This document shows positions 45,606 to 58,436 of a DNA stretch of 64,000 nt, one piece after another. The first letter of the stretch is position 1. The number at the start of each line of letters is the position of its first letter. The stretch is from Calonectria ilicicola (taxonomy: Eukaryota > Ascomycota > Sordariomycetes > Hypocreales > Nectriaceae): positions 2,170,001 through 2,234,000 of the forward strand of contig CP085830.1 of NCBI GenBank assembly GCA_020809705.1, given 5' to 3'. Position numbers and translations under genes: made by a program. The notes beneath the pieces were generated by a model that saw nothing but the letters and a program-made list of their open reading frames with translations, did not search any database and had not been told where the DNA came from.

Positions 45606-47337
45606 GTTGGCAAAGCGTGGGGTGAAGCGATGTGATCGTAAGAGACGGAGGTGGAGAGGCTGGATGTGGTCGTGGTTCGCGCGCGTCAGGCGAAGGGTGG
45701 GCCGTCTTCAGGTTGTACTGGGACTCGCATCGCAAGATATCAAACTCGAGAAAGCGGCGGCTCGATTCAAAAAAGGGAAGTCTGTGCGTGTGGCTGCCAA
45801 GCCCATGAAACGGGTCACGCAGGCGATGGCGGCGATGATGGAAGGGAAGAAAAGAGGGGGGTTGATGTTGTGTCAAAGACGATAGTTCGCTTTTGTACAG
45901 CGTTGGACATGCTATCACAACCCGGCTGGCTGGCAGGGAGGTGAGCGACCCAGCCCAGCCCAGCGCGCAAGGCGGTGAGGACAAAAAACCGGCAGAATCA
46001 TCGATTAGGTCAGATTCAGCAAGGGGTCTGGATTCTGATGCAAGGTACGTATCTCCTTTTGGGGTGAGTGCACCGCCCATTCAGTGACCGTTCGAGCCCA
46101 CAGTTCTGCGTAGGTGGCGACCTACAGGCTACAGGTCTCCTTCTAGAACAGCGGTTGCTGCGGACGGACGACGTCATATTCAAAGTGTCAACTAGCGAAC
46201 TCTCGGCCTCGCCTGTAAATTGGCATCCCATCCTATCCCACGGCCATTGCATCACATGGCACCATGTCTGAGCTGATTGGCCATCTTGACAACCTGACAG
46301 GCGTCTATGCTTTTTTCAGCATTTGGCCGTTTAAACCGCCGGTGCTGCGACAAAACGCTCAGTATCAGGTCACAGCAGGTGTTACTCGCAAGCTGTGCCG
46401 GCCCGGTTGCTGCAACCTGGAAGGCCAAACGATGCCAAATGGTCGGATTTTAACGGCGTAGGGCGGCCCGGAAATCGGAGCCGTCGTTCGCCTCGCCTTG
46501 CTTTGCCCTGCCGTTGAAAGGAAAAATTTATGTACAGAAATGCTCCCCCCCCCGTCTGCACGAGCGAACCCACTTGCCGAAAGTACATTGGTGCCATCAA
46601 CGAGCGCCGACGCTCTGATGACGCTGTCGCCCTCATCGCTGTTTACGGAGCTTGGCAAAGTAGTTTGGCGGCAGCGGAGAACAGCACGGCTGCAACGGTC
46701 TTCTTCTCTTCTTCTTCGCCTTCTTCTCTCAGTTGAACTCTGCTCGTACACGTCCCACTCTACGAGCCGTCCGTGCTGGGCTTGCAGGCCAGCCTGGACC
46801 ATGCCCAGCCCCAATCCCGCCAACGTGAATGACAAGGGCAAAATGGCCATTGGCAGGGACTCAACCCCCCGGACAGGTTTACAGTACAAGGAAGAAAAAA
46901 GGTGGACAGGGTTGCCTCCTCTCTGGGGTAATCGCCAGAGGAGAAAAGAGCCTCACAAGCCGACGGTGGGCGAGCATCCAACTACCGAATAGAGAGTGTA
47001 CCCAATTACCGGCATAGCCGTAGGACTCGCCTGCCAGATTGAGGAATCCAGACCACTGGACTAATCCGCGTGTCTCCCTATCATGTGGCATCATTGGTCG
47101 GCTGCACGCTCTGGGACCCCAGCCAGCACAACACCAAAGGCAATCTGCGGGATCTCAAGAGAGGAGGGATAGAGATGAGAAAACTCCCCGAAGAATACGT
47201 GCGGCGCACACAGACCGGACCGGGGCCTGAAGAAAAAAAAAGCAGACTAACTCGCGTCAGATGAGCCATGTGACTAGGGAGGCTGCGCATGTGTGCAACC
47301 CAGGTCTTCTCTCACTCGCCAGACGAGGCCAAAGTTG

Positions 47338-47395
47338 AGTTGCTATTACCCCTCCAAAACTCCCAATCGAAGTTGCTATTACCCCTCCAAAACTC
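47338..47395. repeat. 33-bp tandem direct repeat upstream of asparaginase
   Basis: A 25-nt sequence beginning AGTTGCTATTACCCC occurs identically at 47338-47362 and 47371-47395, a 33-nt period. Each copy carries CCCCT, the complement of the stress-response element AGGGG. Confidence 0.92.
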
Positions 47396-47560
47396 GAAAT
47401 GGATCCACTTGATCTTGTCCCGCGCAAGGTTTCACGCCTGTCCCCGGTATCGCCTAGGGAGGAGTCGCCTCCCTCAATATTTTTTTAATTCATATATGTA
47501 CTACGGTATTCCGCATCTTTTTCTTCTTCTTCTGCCCACTGTTCCATTCGTCTTTGGAGT

Positions 47561-47820
47561 CTTATCACTATTCGCAGCCAGTCAATTAATCAGGGACCGT
47601 TGCTGGCTCTTCTTTTTTTTTTTTTTTTTTTTAACTCGCGTGTCCCTCCCCCGCCACTAAATCAAACAGGACCAAGTTTGATGCAGTGTTATCGCGACGT
47701 CACGCACTGATTGCGCCCGCCCACTGGTCTTCTTATCATTCTCAATCTGACTCTCGGCCTACCTCCGTTTCATTGAATTGACGCGCCGTGATTCCACTTT
47801 CTTCCCCTCAGTATCTTATC
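47561..47820. promoter_or_regulatory. GATA elements and poly(dT) tract upstream of asparaginase
   Basis: CTTATC, the complement of GATAAG bound by AreA/Nit2-type nitrogen regulators, occurs at 47561-47566, 47732-47737 and 47815-47820, all within 330 bp of the start codon. A T20 tract lies at about 47,613-47,632. The association with nitrogen control is inferred from the enzyme's role. Confidence 0.5.
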
Positions 47821-47886
47821 TCCCTTTTCCCCTCCCGCCCATATCCATATCCATCCACCTCATAGGCATCCGTTCACGCATAAACC

Positions 47887-49801
47887 ATGTCTGAGTATCG
47901 CCCGTCGTCCTCCATGACCAACGGCAACCATGTGCGCCAGTCCAGCTTCGCCAGCAACCTAAACGGCAGCATCAACGGTGCCTTCAATGGCAGTGTCAAC
48001 GGAAATGATCACGGTGCCATCTTCAGCCGCCACGGCAGCATTGCCGGCAGCGTCATTGGTAGCAACGTCATTGGCAACAACATCAGCCAAATTCAGACAC
48101 AGGCCGAAACCACGTACCCAGAATCCCGCGTCCTTATCATTGGCACTGGAGGCACCATTTGCATGCAGCAGGGCCCCGATGGCCTCCAGCCAACTGATAA
48201 CTTCCTGGAAAATGCCATGGCCCCACGGCCTTCCTTCAATGATAACAGTCCTTCTGGTATGTTTCTATCGCTCCCTTTCCCAGAAAACTGGGACCGCCCT
48301 TCCACCATGACTTCTCATGACACACAAACAATCATGACACATCCCCACCGCCGCTCACATTCACCACCACTACCACAAAACCACAAAACCGCAAAAACTT
48401 CTTATTCTGACAGTATCCGCAGTTGGTCTACCTGCGTACCGCAATGGAAAGCGCATTCTCATCGATTCTCTTCGCACACCGCCCACCGCCTACAATCGCC
48501 ATGTCCGCTATGGCATCTTGGAGTTCAACCCCCTGCTTGACTCTAGCTCCATCTCGGCCAACGATTGGGACGCTATTGCTTCGGCTATCCACGAAAATTA
48601 CCACCTTTTTGACGGCTTCGTTATTCTGCATGGTACCGACTCTCTGGCCTACACCGCCTCTGCTCTCTCCTTCATGATGAACAACCTGGGAAAGCCCGTC
48701 ATCCTCACTGGCTCCCAAGCCCCTATCTTCTCCCTCCAGTCTGATGGCGTTGACAACCTCCTTGGCTCACTCATCATTGCGGGAACCTTTGTCATTCCAG
48801 AAGTCTGCCTCTTCTTCCACCACCACCTCTACCGTGGTAACCGCACCACCAAGGTGTCGGCCACCAACTTCAACGCCTTTGATAGCCCCAATGCCGAGCC
48901 CCTTGCCAAAGTCAACGGCCTCGGTATCACCATCAATTGGCCACTCGTCCTACGCCCAACTTCCATCGCAAAATTCCACATCTCTAAGGGTCTTGACACT
49001 ACTCATGTCGCCTGTTTGCGTGTATTCCCTGGTATCAAGCCCGAAATGGTTGATGCTGTCCTTCGTCTGCCCGGCCTTCGTGGTCTCATTCTTGAGACTT
49101 TTGGCATGGGCAACATCCCCGGCGGATCTGATGGTCCCCTGACTCAGGTCATCAAGGATGCTGTCGGTCGCGGCGTCGTCATTATCAACGTCAGCCAGTG
49201 CGTAAACGGCTTTGTCTCTCCCGTATATGCCCCGGGTACTGTTCTCGGCCGCGCGGGTGTCATCTTCGGCCTCGACCTAACTGCTGAGGCTGCCCTCACC
49301 AAGCTCTCCTACCTGCTTGCCCTTCCCGATCTCACTTCTCGGGACATCAGTGACAGGTTAGCCCATTCTCTCCGTGGTGAGATGACTGAAATTGCCCACC
49401 AGAGCTTCTCCCATCCCTCTGGGTCATTGGACTTTGCCGCAGCCCACCTCACACGCGATGAAACTGCATTCAGTGCCCTGGGCTATGCTATTGAGAATGG
49501 CGAGCTGGATCTTGTCAAGGAGCTTCTGCAGGGCGAGGGTAGCCAGTTACTTAAGCTGTCTGATTACGCTGGCAACACTGCTGTACACCTTGCTGCTGTC
49601 GCTGGCAGTACCGAGATCCTTCTCGAGCTGCTCCACCGTGGCTCCAGCGTTCACGAGCGCAACAAGGCCAATCACTCCCCTCTTTTCATTGCTATCAAGT
49701 CTGGAAAAGAGCCTTGTGCCCAGCTTCTGCGCCTTGCCGGCGCCCACTTGTCTGTTGAGGAGAGAGAGTGTCTCCCTGGCGACCCAGAGAGCCCCATGTA
49801 A
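47887..49801 (+). CDS. type I L-asparaginase with C-terminal ankyrin repeats
   Basis: Exons 47887-48256 and 48414-49801 give 585 residues. The alternative acceptor at 48421-48422 would give 582. Residues 1 to about 75 are Asn/Gly/Ser-rich low complexity without a signal peptide. The asparaginase/glutaminase core has the first catalytic motif IGTGGTICM (T87) and the second HGTDSLAYTASAL (T198-D199). It continues with LTGSQAPI and a GNIPGGS-containing C-terminal subdomain. Residues about 450-575 form ankyrin repeats (DYAGNTAVHLAA, then KANHSPLFIAIKSG). This architecture is that of cytosolic asparaginases of the 60-kDa lysophospholipase type. They hydrolyse asparagine to aspartate and ammonia. 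GATA elements upstream would fit nitrogen regulation. Confidence 0.92.
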
Positions 49802-50906
49802 GGGTCTTTGTGAAAGAAAAAATGTGTGCATATCGTTAAGAAATTAAAAGTGACATAAGGGGATAAATTACTGACTAAAAATGGGTACATGAGGCATTGC
49901 GTTTTACGCTGCCGCTCAAGTCGGATAAGGTACTCGGAGTTTGTTTTGTTGCATGGCATATAGCAGGATAGGCTAGATGGTGGAGTTTGATATTCGTCCA
50001 TGGATGCATATAAAGGACGTAGAAAAAAGTTGAATATGGTAGTTTTTTTTCTTCCTTCTCTTTTGAGGGATACGAATATCTACGTATAATTACTCTACTT
50101 TTTTCCGGATGTGCAACATGTTGACAACAGTGTGCCGTAGTTATTGGGCTGGGCTTCTGCTCAGGACAGACACAACCGTACGCATAAATCGACATCTAAT
50201 CAAAACACGTGCAAAGAGAAACAAAACCAGAAAAAATTTTACACCCAAATTAATTTAAACGAGAAAGAGATATCTATATCATCACTGCAATATCGTGAGC
50301 ACATAAGTTGAAGTGGTTTGATCGGAAGCTCATCTACCCTATACAATAACCAAAATTTCACACCCAGCAATGCATTTCGGCACTGTCTTAACATCAGCGA
50401 CGCGGCTTCTCCCACGAGACAAGATAACGTAAAGACGAAATGATGGAAGAAACATCATGCCTGTTTTTGGTCCAATCATGCCACAGCGATGAAGCGTCGC
50501 CGCTTCTCATATACATGCTGCCTCAACAAGACAGGGCTACACAACTAACATCGTGATTTGCACAAATAAAAAGACGTAAACGAAGTTGCGTCGTGGTAGT
50601 AATAGTCGTTACTGCTCCCCTCTTGTACGTCGCCCTAACCCAATGCCGTGCCCCATCTTTGTCATAACACGAAGCCGCCTCCCTTCGCGAATCCAGATCT
50701 CTTTCATCAACAGCCATGGTCTTTGTCTCGTATGCATCCCAGGTCCATTACCAAAAGAAGAAACGCCTGCTCCCCCGACGACGGCTATAGATACGTTGCG
50801 ATAGTACCTGAGAAAAGCAGGACTGATATGCTAAACACCGAGGTCCAGGGCCGGGCTGGAACCCTCTTCTTAATGCACATTTCACTCAGTGAATTTGCTG
50901 GCCGAT
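49802..50906. other. convergent 3' spacer asparaginase / UBP15
   Basis: These 1.1 kb lie between facing 3' ends and are moderately A+T-rich, with T and A runs at about 50,044 and 50,220. They should contain both 3' UTRs. No gene is supported. Confidence 0.55.
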
Positions 50907-53900
50907 TTATCGAAGGAAAAGGTCCCCAACGCCGTTTCTCAATGTCCTTGTTCTATCCACATGGTCAAAGCCGAGGTAGTCATCGTCGGTTTGTGCCACG
51001 CTCCAGAGTTCATCTTCTATTCAGCTGTTAGCTTTGCCAATTACGTAGACTGCGAGGCTGTTCAACTAACCATCATTGAGGTATTGAGGCTTCGAATAAT
51101 TGGCTCGTCGCACTAGAGCAAACTTGATCTTCTCGAAGCTCTTGCCCTTAATTCCGGTTCTCTTCTCCAAACGCTTCTTTGTCTCCCCAAAATTCTCGCC
51201 CTATCGCATGTTAGTGACGAGGGTATTTCCAAATTGCGTGGATCAACGTACCTCGATGAGCAAAAACTTGAATGGGATTCCGTGGACGCGGCTAACGTCG
51301 GTCTGGAAGTGGAAAACCTGAATATAGCGGCCCTCTGCCACCGCCAACTCCTCCTGAGGCACACGCTCCGCATAGATTTGTGTGAATTCGTTCAGATTAG
51401 CGACGGGATGGTCTCGAGCTGGTTCGCGGTAGAATCTGTTAGAACTGGTTTCGTAAACCCGTATTCTACCACCCTCCTCTTCATTTGAGATCTGGGCCTT
51501 CTTGATCAATGCTTGAATCAGTTCATCGACAGTGCCAGTTTTGGAGACTAGCAAATCATATTGGTCCTGTTTGGTTATTAGTAGCCATAAAAATTGATTC
51601 AACACAGAAAATAGTTACCTCCTTAGTGATGCCCTCGCTCAGCCAGGTCAGCTTGATGCTCTTCTTGGTGTCCAGCTCAGCCAGGCTCATCTCAAGGACT
51701 TCGAAGTAGAAAGCGTCGCCTCGTTGGGTAGAATTAAGGGCAGTGGAGCCCATTGGGTTGAGAATCTGTCGTAGAGTGGGGTTCGCTCCACGTCTCACGG
51801 TGGCCTTGGGGTTGTTTGTTGCTGCGTTCACAGTCCAGAACCGAATGTGCGTAGGATTAACATTCAAGTGAGTGCCAACTCGTTCTGCCAGAGTGTCGTA
51901 TGTGATTTTAGAGTTGAGAACCAGATCGAAGGGGGGGTAGTCGGTCTGATCACATCGGTTAGGATGGGGGTGGAACCTGACAGTCTTTTTGTTCTCAAGG
52001 AAGTCATAGTATTCGCGCGCATCATCAAAGCGATCCGATGTACCAACGCTGATGCCAGTTAGTGATGATCATCCCTGTACCAATCTCGTAACTTACACAT
52101 CCTGCGGTTTGTCGCCTGTGCGCTTTTGGTCCGACTTGCGCTCGCTTGATCGCTGGAAACAGATAATATCTCCATCCTGAAGCTCCGCAACCTTCAACGA
52201 TTGTTTTGGTTTGAGGGGCTCGATCATCGTTGGCTTGATTTCCTGTGAAATGTTAGAACCTGCCCTATGCCAAAATAACGAGACCAATCATACCTCCCAT
52301 AGCAGAAGCTTCTCATCGGAAGGCAGCTTCTCTCCCCAATTCATCTTCTTCAGAATCAATGGGACCAACTCCTCAACCTTCTTTTCCTTGGCAATGTAGA
52401 CATGACCAACACCTGTCAAAGTTTGGGTTTCAACATCGAAATGCTTTAGCAGGAGCAGGATAGTGTCGTTTTTGACAATGACGCCGTTTGATTGGCTTTG
52501 GTAAGAAGGCCAAACGGGCTCGCCATCAGCATTGAGCTCATCTGCCACTTCAGCCCAGACCCGGAGACTGGTGTCTCGATGCGCAGCTGAGCGAGCATAC
52601 GTCTCCTCGACTGTCAAGTGGAGATCCATTATGGGTTGATCGGGACGGATTGTCTTGTTTTGTCGGTTGACCATTAACCAGAGGCGCACCTTGCGCGCAT
52701 CTTCACCCATATCGCCAGCTACCTGAGCAACAAATTCTTCCATGGTCATCGCTCGGCGGATTCGGTAGAATTTAGGAGCGGCAGGATCGGTCTCGGGGTT
52801 AGCGTCAAACTGGCACAGATCGGTTCCTCCATATTGTTGAAACGATTTGTCGGTAATGACTTTGGCCATCATGTAAAGGTGAGCCTCCCTCTGCTCCTTT
52901 CTCCTAGCCTCTCGCTGTGCGGTTTCCTCTTCAAAACGGTCCTCTGTGACATGTTAGAAATCAGCTCGAAAACATCTCATAAATAAGATACGCACTCAAG
53001 TGTCGGGGGATATCATCATTGGTAACGGGGGCGAGAACTCGGTCAAGGCGCGACTGGCGGATGTAAACCAACATGTATGCGCTGTTCTGGCGCATGATGG
53101 GCGCCTTTTTCTGAAGAGGTGCACGTGGGTAGCCATTCGGAGGTCGATACTCGCCGCCAAAGTTTTCCTCAAGCACCTCTCTCATGGTGGCCTTTGTAAC
53201 TTTGTCGTCATCATACTTGTAGAACCAGCCATCCTTGTTGGGTTTCAGAAAGGCGTAGTAATGTCCAGCATTTAGATCACCGCTGTGAACGAGAACGCCA
53301 TGGAGTTGATATGTCCACGATTCAGACTTGTCGGCGTCTTCAGAGAGATATGGAGCGGCGTCGAAGATCTCAGGGAACTCAAGGCGGTCATTAATCTTCA
53401 TTGTCATGTCGCGCTGGAAGTCGTATTCGAATCGTCTAAGCTGCAAGTGCAGCACATCCGGGAAGTTGGTAAAGATATCGCCCTTGTTGGCGTCCTGAAG
53501 TTTGTACTGTTCACCAGCAAAGTATTGGTTCTCTCCATCCAACTTCTCGGGGCGAATGTAGTCTTCAAAACTCTCGAGGAGGTTCTTGTTTCCGCTCACA
53601 TTGAGCTGGATATCCCAAAAGTCCTGGACGACACTGGATTCGTAGTCGACGTTAATACATGAGATGTAAGTCTTCTGTTTGCCGCTAAACATTTCGGGGA
53701 GAACATTTTGTGCCTTTGTGCCTTTCATGTTCTCCTCCATTTTATCCATCAGCTTTCGGGACAGCTCTTGGACATCTTGCTGCTCGAAAATCTGTCGAGT
53801 ATCCCAGCCAAATGATTTAGTAAGCTCGTTTGTCCCTACGGCTTGCTCTGATGTTTGCAACTGGTAAAAGAGCCGCTGCAAGGTGTATGCATAGTTGTTC

Positions 53901-55142
53901 ATGCTCTGGTCGGTTTCGGTGGGGATGTCATAAATGGCCTGGCAAGGTCAGCAGTGCTGTGTCAAGGAGTGAGGGCCTGGAACATGCCTTTCGGAATGCA
54001 TTTGTAAAATATAGCGATTGCAGAAGGGAGTTGAGATAGCAGGTGGCGCCTTGGTTCTTAAGGCCAACATATCCAGTTTCCTTCTTGGAGTCGTAGTTGG
54101 CAAAGTTATGCCATAGGACACCTGTCTCGTCCTCGACAAATCGAAGGTATGCGGTGATGTTGGCGGTATCGTTCTCGCATAGCGGTCGGCTACCACCCTC
54201 CCAGGGCACATTGAACATGCGTCGGTGTTCGACAAACCGTGTGAATCCCCAGTCACCCTCCTCCTTTGTGAAACGGTGGTGGGCAGCATGGTGAACGTAT
54301 AGGCTGGGGTCGTTTGGGTTCCACAGGACAAGAGCGAATTGGACACAGCAGCTCCAATTTTCGGGGACGGCATCGGCATCAAAACCGTGTTCGAGGTAGA
54401 TGGAGCACTGATCGATATTGTTGCCGTGTGGGAAAAGCAGGATGCGCCTGTAGTGGGGGACACGAGGGTCAGCGACAAGGATGACATGGGCCGTGGGGTG
54501 GTGACAGTGTCATTGAACGCACCATGGATATCCGCCAGCCTGGAAAACAGGGCCATGTTCCTTTTTTCCTAGACTGCGCCAGTTCTCTACAGTCCAGGTG
54601 TGGTCATGATCGCCGAGGATCTTGGGCTCGTCGATTAGTGGGGGTAGGACAAGCTCCCTCATCGCATCGTCTGTTCCGATCTACTGTTAGCTGGAGCGGT
54701 CGGGCATGATGGCGAGCGGGAACCGGGTGGGAGCGTAATCGAAGATAGGAGGGGGAAACGCACGATCGTTGGCTGAGGGTAAGTCTTGTAGCTGCTCTCC
54801 ATCTTGATCGAGATTATCTGGGTTAATGATGGCGACATCCTTGTCGGGCTCATTGGCAACGCCGACGTAATCGTCCGTGTCCATGACCATGTCGTTTGGG
54901 GAATTCACGTCGTGACTCTAATAACACAACAGATTGTTAATATGGAGTGCCCGTAAATGTCAAGCTGAGCGAATGGGGGTGTGGAGGGAGAAGAAGCGCT
55001 GGTGGCGACAACCGTAGTGTTTGATGGTATGGGTGGACGGGATCAATGTGAATTGGCGGGGGGGTGATGACGCGGGGAAGTGCGAGCGCGAGAGGACAGG
55101 CGAGCCATGGGAAAGAAACACGAGGCGGGCAAAACGTACCAT
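50907..55142 (-). CDS. UBP15: ubiquitin carboxyl-terminal hydrolase UBP15/USP7 (HAUSP)
   Basis: Eleven minus-strand exons give 1162 residues: 55142-55140, 54917-54764, 54670-54523, 54447-53988, 53938-52996, 52943-52294, 52242-52097, 52048-51619, 51566-51252, 51200-51071 and 51016-50907. Exon 1 supplies only the ATG; if it is not used, translation could start at 54890. A MATH domain (about 70-190) begins at HTWTVENW. The peptidase domain has the Cys box GLKNQGATCYLNSLLQ (C238) and the His box LNAGHYYAFLKP (H481). The C-terminal ubiquitin-like modules end in DDDYLGFDHVDRTR. The enzyme removes ubiquitin from proteins. Homologues act in cell-cycle and peroxisome-export control. Intron 53987-53939 (minus strand) is GC-AG. 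Confidence 0.94.
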
Positions 55143-56878
55143 GTTGAAGTGTGTGGCTGCAGCGTAAACAACAGCTTGCGTTGGAGGCGGAAGTGGGCGA
55201 AAGAGCAAGTCAGACGCAGGTGGAAGGAAGATCTCACGAGACGTCGAGACAGGCGCGTACGTCGTGGAGCGGGCGGGCGTCTCGGCAACGACAGCACCAG
55301 TGGCAGCAGTGGCCACAGCTCGACGGCCAGGTCGAGAAGAGGGAAAGGAACTAGGCAGAGAGGTGGAGAGAGGCGTAGGACGGCGATGGGGGGAGCTTGG
55401 GAAGATAGAAAAAAGAGGAAGACGGACGCGGGAGGAGTAAAGATTGGAAGGATTGTGGTCGGTCACCAAGTCAGAATGAAGACGACAGAACCAGCAAAAA
55501 TCTAACAAGAAACTCCGTGTCCCGAGCTCCAAATCCCAAAGTCCAAGAACCAAGTCTGAACAAAGGTGTGGGATGGACAAGTTAGAGTCGGCGGTAGAAT
55601 GGAGTGGAGAGGAAGAGAGATGCTAAGCCCGCCTTGCATCAATCAATCAATCAGGCACACCAGCGACGACGAGCAATCGTGGTGGGCGCTACAGAGGGAG
55701 TGTTACCTATGGTGCGAAACATAACCACCTACAGAGCACACCTCACACAGTCGCCTGGTTTCAGTCAAGCTAGTTAGGCAGAGAGGATCTGACGAGGGGA
55801 AGCATCGGGTTATATATGTACTTGTAATCTGTGCGAATTTAATGTATGATTTGAGGTATTCATCTAACACGCCCCGCCAAACATGAGCGTCATCAGGTCA
55901 CCCCGCCAATGACGTTTCGGGCCTGGATTTTTCATGGGTACTTGTACCACCTAAAAGATGGGTGGTGAACTCTGCACTGCTGCTCTGCTCTGAGGCATTG
56001 CTTGTTGGTTTGGTATGACACTAGGCGTATGTTGTTATGAGTGCAATGCACTTCATCTTAATGCTGGGGGATGTTCACAAAAGAAGACCATTTGATAGGG
56101 AGGTGTTTACTTCTGCATGGCATTGTCGAGCACGTGTATGCACGCCAACCGTATTTTGGCCATAGCTTGCGACGTAATGGCATGTTTCCACTGCTACACG
56201 GGATTCGTTTGCCATACATACCCTGGTGAAGTTGTTTAACAGTAGTTACTGGATAGAACATCACCCGATGCGCGGTACATGCGAGGAACTGAAAAGGGAT
56301 CGCAGCCGTGCAGGGTTCACTGATCATGCTTGCTCCGCCACCGTTGGTTGACGGGATGAATCGCAGGACTAATGAATGGGCCGTCTGAGTATCCAACTAA
56401 ACCCCCCACCGTGTGTGTTCGCGCATCGTTTCCAGCGACCATGTTGATCATCAACGCCGCTGATGGATGACACCCGTCACGCCCGCCCTGTGTGTGAATT
56501 GTTCCTGTTGGTAATTAGTATTGGAACTAGGTTTGAGACTCAAAACTGTAAGGCTTATCGTTCGCCGGTATCGCCAATGTGGGGTAACTCCTTTCACAGA
56601 CCTTTCCCCCAAGTTTTTTCCACAGCTACCCGAGGCGCCACATGCACTCGCGGTTCCGAGCGTCCTTTCCCTGGCCATGCTCCCGGATTGGACCCTTGAC
56701 GCATCGCCAGCTGTGACTCCCTCGATGATCAGTTTTGCCTTTTGCAACTCGCCCTGCTACGACCTTGTTGCCACCTAGTCTGCGCACATGCTCCAGCTTG
56801 CCCGTCGAATTGGCGCTCTTTTTTCCCACTCAGATCCCACCCAACTCCGATCACGGTCTGTATGCGAGCTCTGACGAC
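55143..56878. promoter_or_regulatory. divergent promoter region UBP15 / PDK-type kinase
   Basis: About 1.7 kb between outward-facing starts. The part nearest UBP15 (55,143-55,600) is pyrimidine-rich on the minus strand, as expected for a leader. No gene is supported; open frames are short. Confidence 0.55.
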
Positions 56879-58436
56879 ATGCCCTCCATCGCCCTGCGAC
56901 CAAGCAGGCGATGCAGACTGACCGACCCGCGAGCTTTTCTCTCGACACCTTCGAGTCGCGACCACACTTCCACAAACCCCAGATTACACCTGCGCTTCGT
57001 TAGCAACTTGAGCAATCCAACATGGCGGCCCGTCTCCATCCTTGACGAGTGAGCTGGCTCCGCGCCCTTGACAAGCTTGTCCTAGAGCTCTGCTAACATG
57101 ATGCTCAAGATGGGTTGCCAAAGAGGCTCGACCCATCAGCCTCCGCCAGCTCATGGTCTTCGGCCGCTCTCTAACAGAATCGCGCCTCATAAGCTCTGCA
57201 AACTATGTCCGCACTGAGCTTCCCACACGGTGAGCCGCACCTTTCGGATGGATGGGTGATGGCCTGTCGGGCTTCAAGCTAATGATCCAACTCTCAAGGC
57301 TCGCACACCGTATTCGAGATATGCAACGCCTGCCGTATGTCGTCGTCACGAACCCTCACATTAACGAAGTCTATAATTTGTACTACAATGCTTTTGACCA
57401 GTTTCGCAAGATGAAGGAGGTCAAGACGTTGGAGGACAATGACAAAATGTGCAGCATTATCAGCCAAAACCTCAAGGGCCACTTGACTGTCATACCCAAG
57501 CTGGCAATGGGCATCCTCGAATGTGGTGGGTTAATGAACCCGAACGACTTGGACATGTTCATGAACACAATCCTAAGATCCGTGAGTCTCAACTGTTCTG
57601 ATACTACGTCCCGTCACTAACCGCAGTACCAGCGCATCTCTCGACGGGTCATCGCAGAGCAACACCTCTCACTCACCGAAACTTTCAATTCCCCACACTT
57701 CTCTCCTGGTTCCAAGCTCTCTGAGGCTGATTTTATTGGAGAGGTATTTATCAAATGCAACGCTAGGGATGTAATCGACCGTTGCTCAAAGGCCGTTTCC
57801 GCGCTGGCCCGCTCTGTTAATGGCCCCGATGCCCAGATCCCTGAGGTGAGGGTTAATGGCCACATGGACGCCAGTTTTCCCTACATCCTCAGTCATCTCG
57901 AGTACATTATTGGCGAGCTTCTTCGTAATTCTATTCAGGCTGTCATTGAGCGCCATCAAAAGCACCCGGACCCGGGCACTGCCGGTGTTCCACCACCCAT
58001 CGAAATAACCATTTGTGAAGCGGCACAGCATGTCATTATCCGCATTTGCGACCGTGGGGGTGGCATTCCACGTGCCGAGCTCCCTTACCTCTGGTCCTTT
58101 AGCAAAGGGCCTCAGAGCCAGAAGCGACTTGAAAACCTGTCACATGTACCCCGCATGGCCGCCACTATGCAGGAGCTCCACGTTGAAGGCGAGCTTGCCC
58201 GCGCGGACCTCAAGACGCCCAATTACGACAGCTCCCTCTCCTCTCTCACTAGTCGCCCACCAAGCCTGCGTCTCGGTATGGGCCTACCTTTGAGTCGCGT
58301 CTATGCTGAGTATTGGGCTGGTAGCTTAGAGTTGCATAGTCTCGAGGGTTACGGCGTTGATGCGTTTCTGCAGATTTCTAAGCTTGGAAACAAGAATGAG
58401 CAACTTGCAACGAGGGCTAGTATGGATGCCATTTAG
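56879..58436 (+). CDS. mitochondrial pyruvate dehydrogenase kinase family protein (PDK/BCKDK)
   Basis: Exons 56879-57048, 57110-57229, 57299-57581 and 57627-58436 give 460 residues. The start is the first in-frame ATG. Residues 1 to about 45 are Arg/Ser/Thr-rich with almost no acids, consistent with a presequence. An alpha-helical regulatory domain follows (ARPISLRQLMVFGR, RLPYVVVTNPHINEVYNLY). The GHKL ATPase domain has N-box ELLRNSIQAV (N292), G1 box DRGGGIP (D333) and G2 box GMGLPLSRVYAEYWAG. These matrix kinases phosphorylate the E1-alpha of pyruvate dehydrogenase, or of the branched-chain complex, and switch it off. Which of the two substrates applies cannot be decided from sequence motifs alone. 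The gene is convergent with CDC12. Confidence 0.93.

Larger units (their letters stand above)
45606..47886. promoter_or_regulatory. divergent promoter region BUR1 / asparaginase
   Basis: These 2.28 kb are without a supportable gene. A CRE-like GACGTCA lies at about 46,169-46,175. The asparaginase-proximal part has a 33-bp direct repeat, a T20 tract and three CTTATC (GATAAG) elements, listed separately. The pyrimidine-rich last 120 bp are probably leader. Confidence 0.55.
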
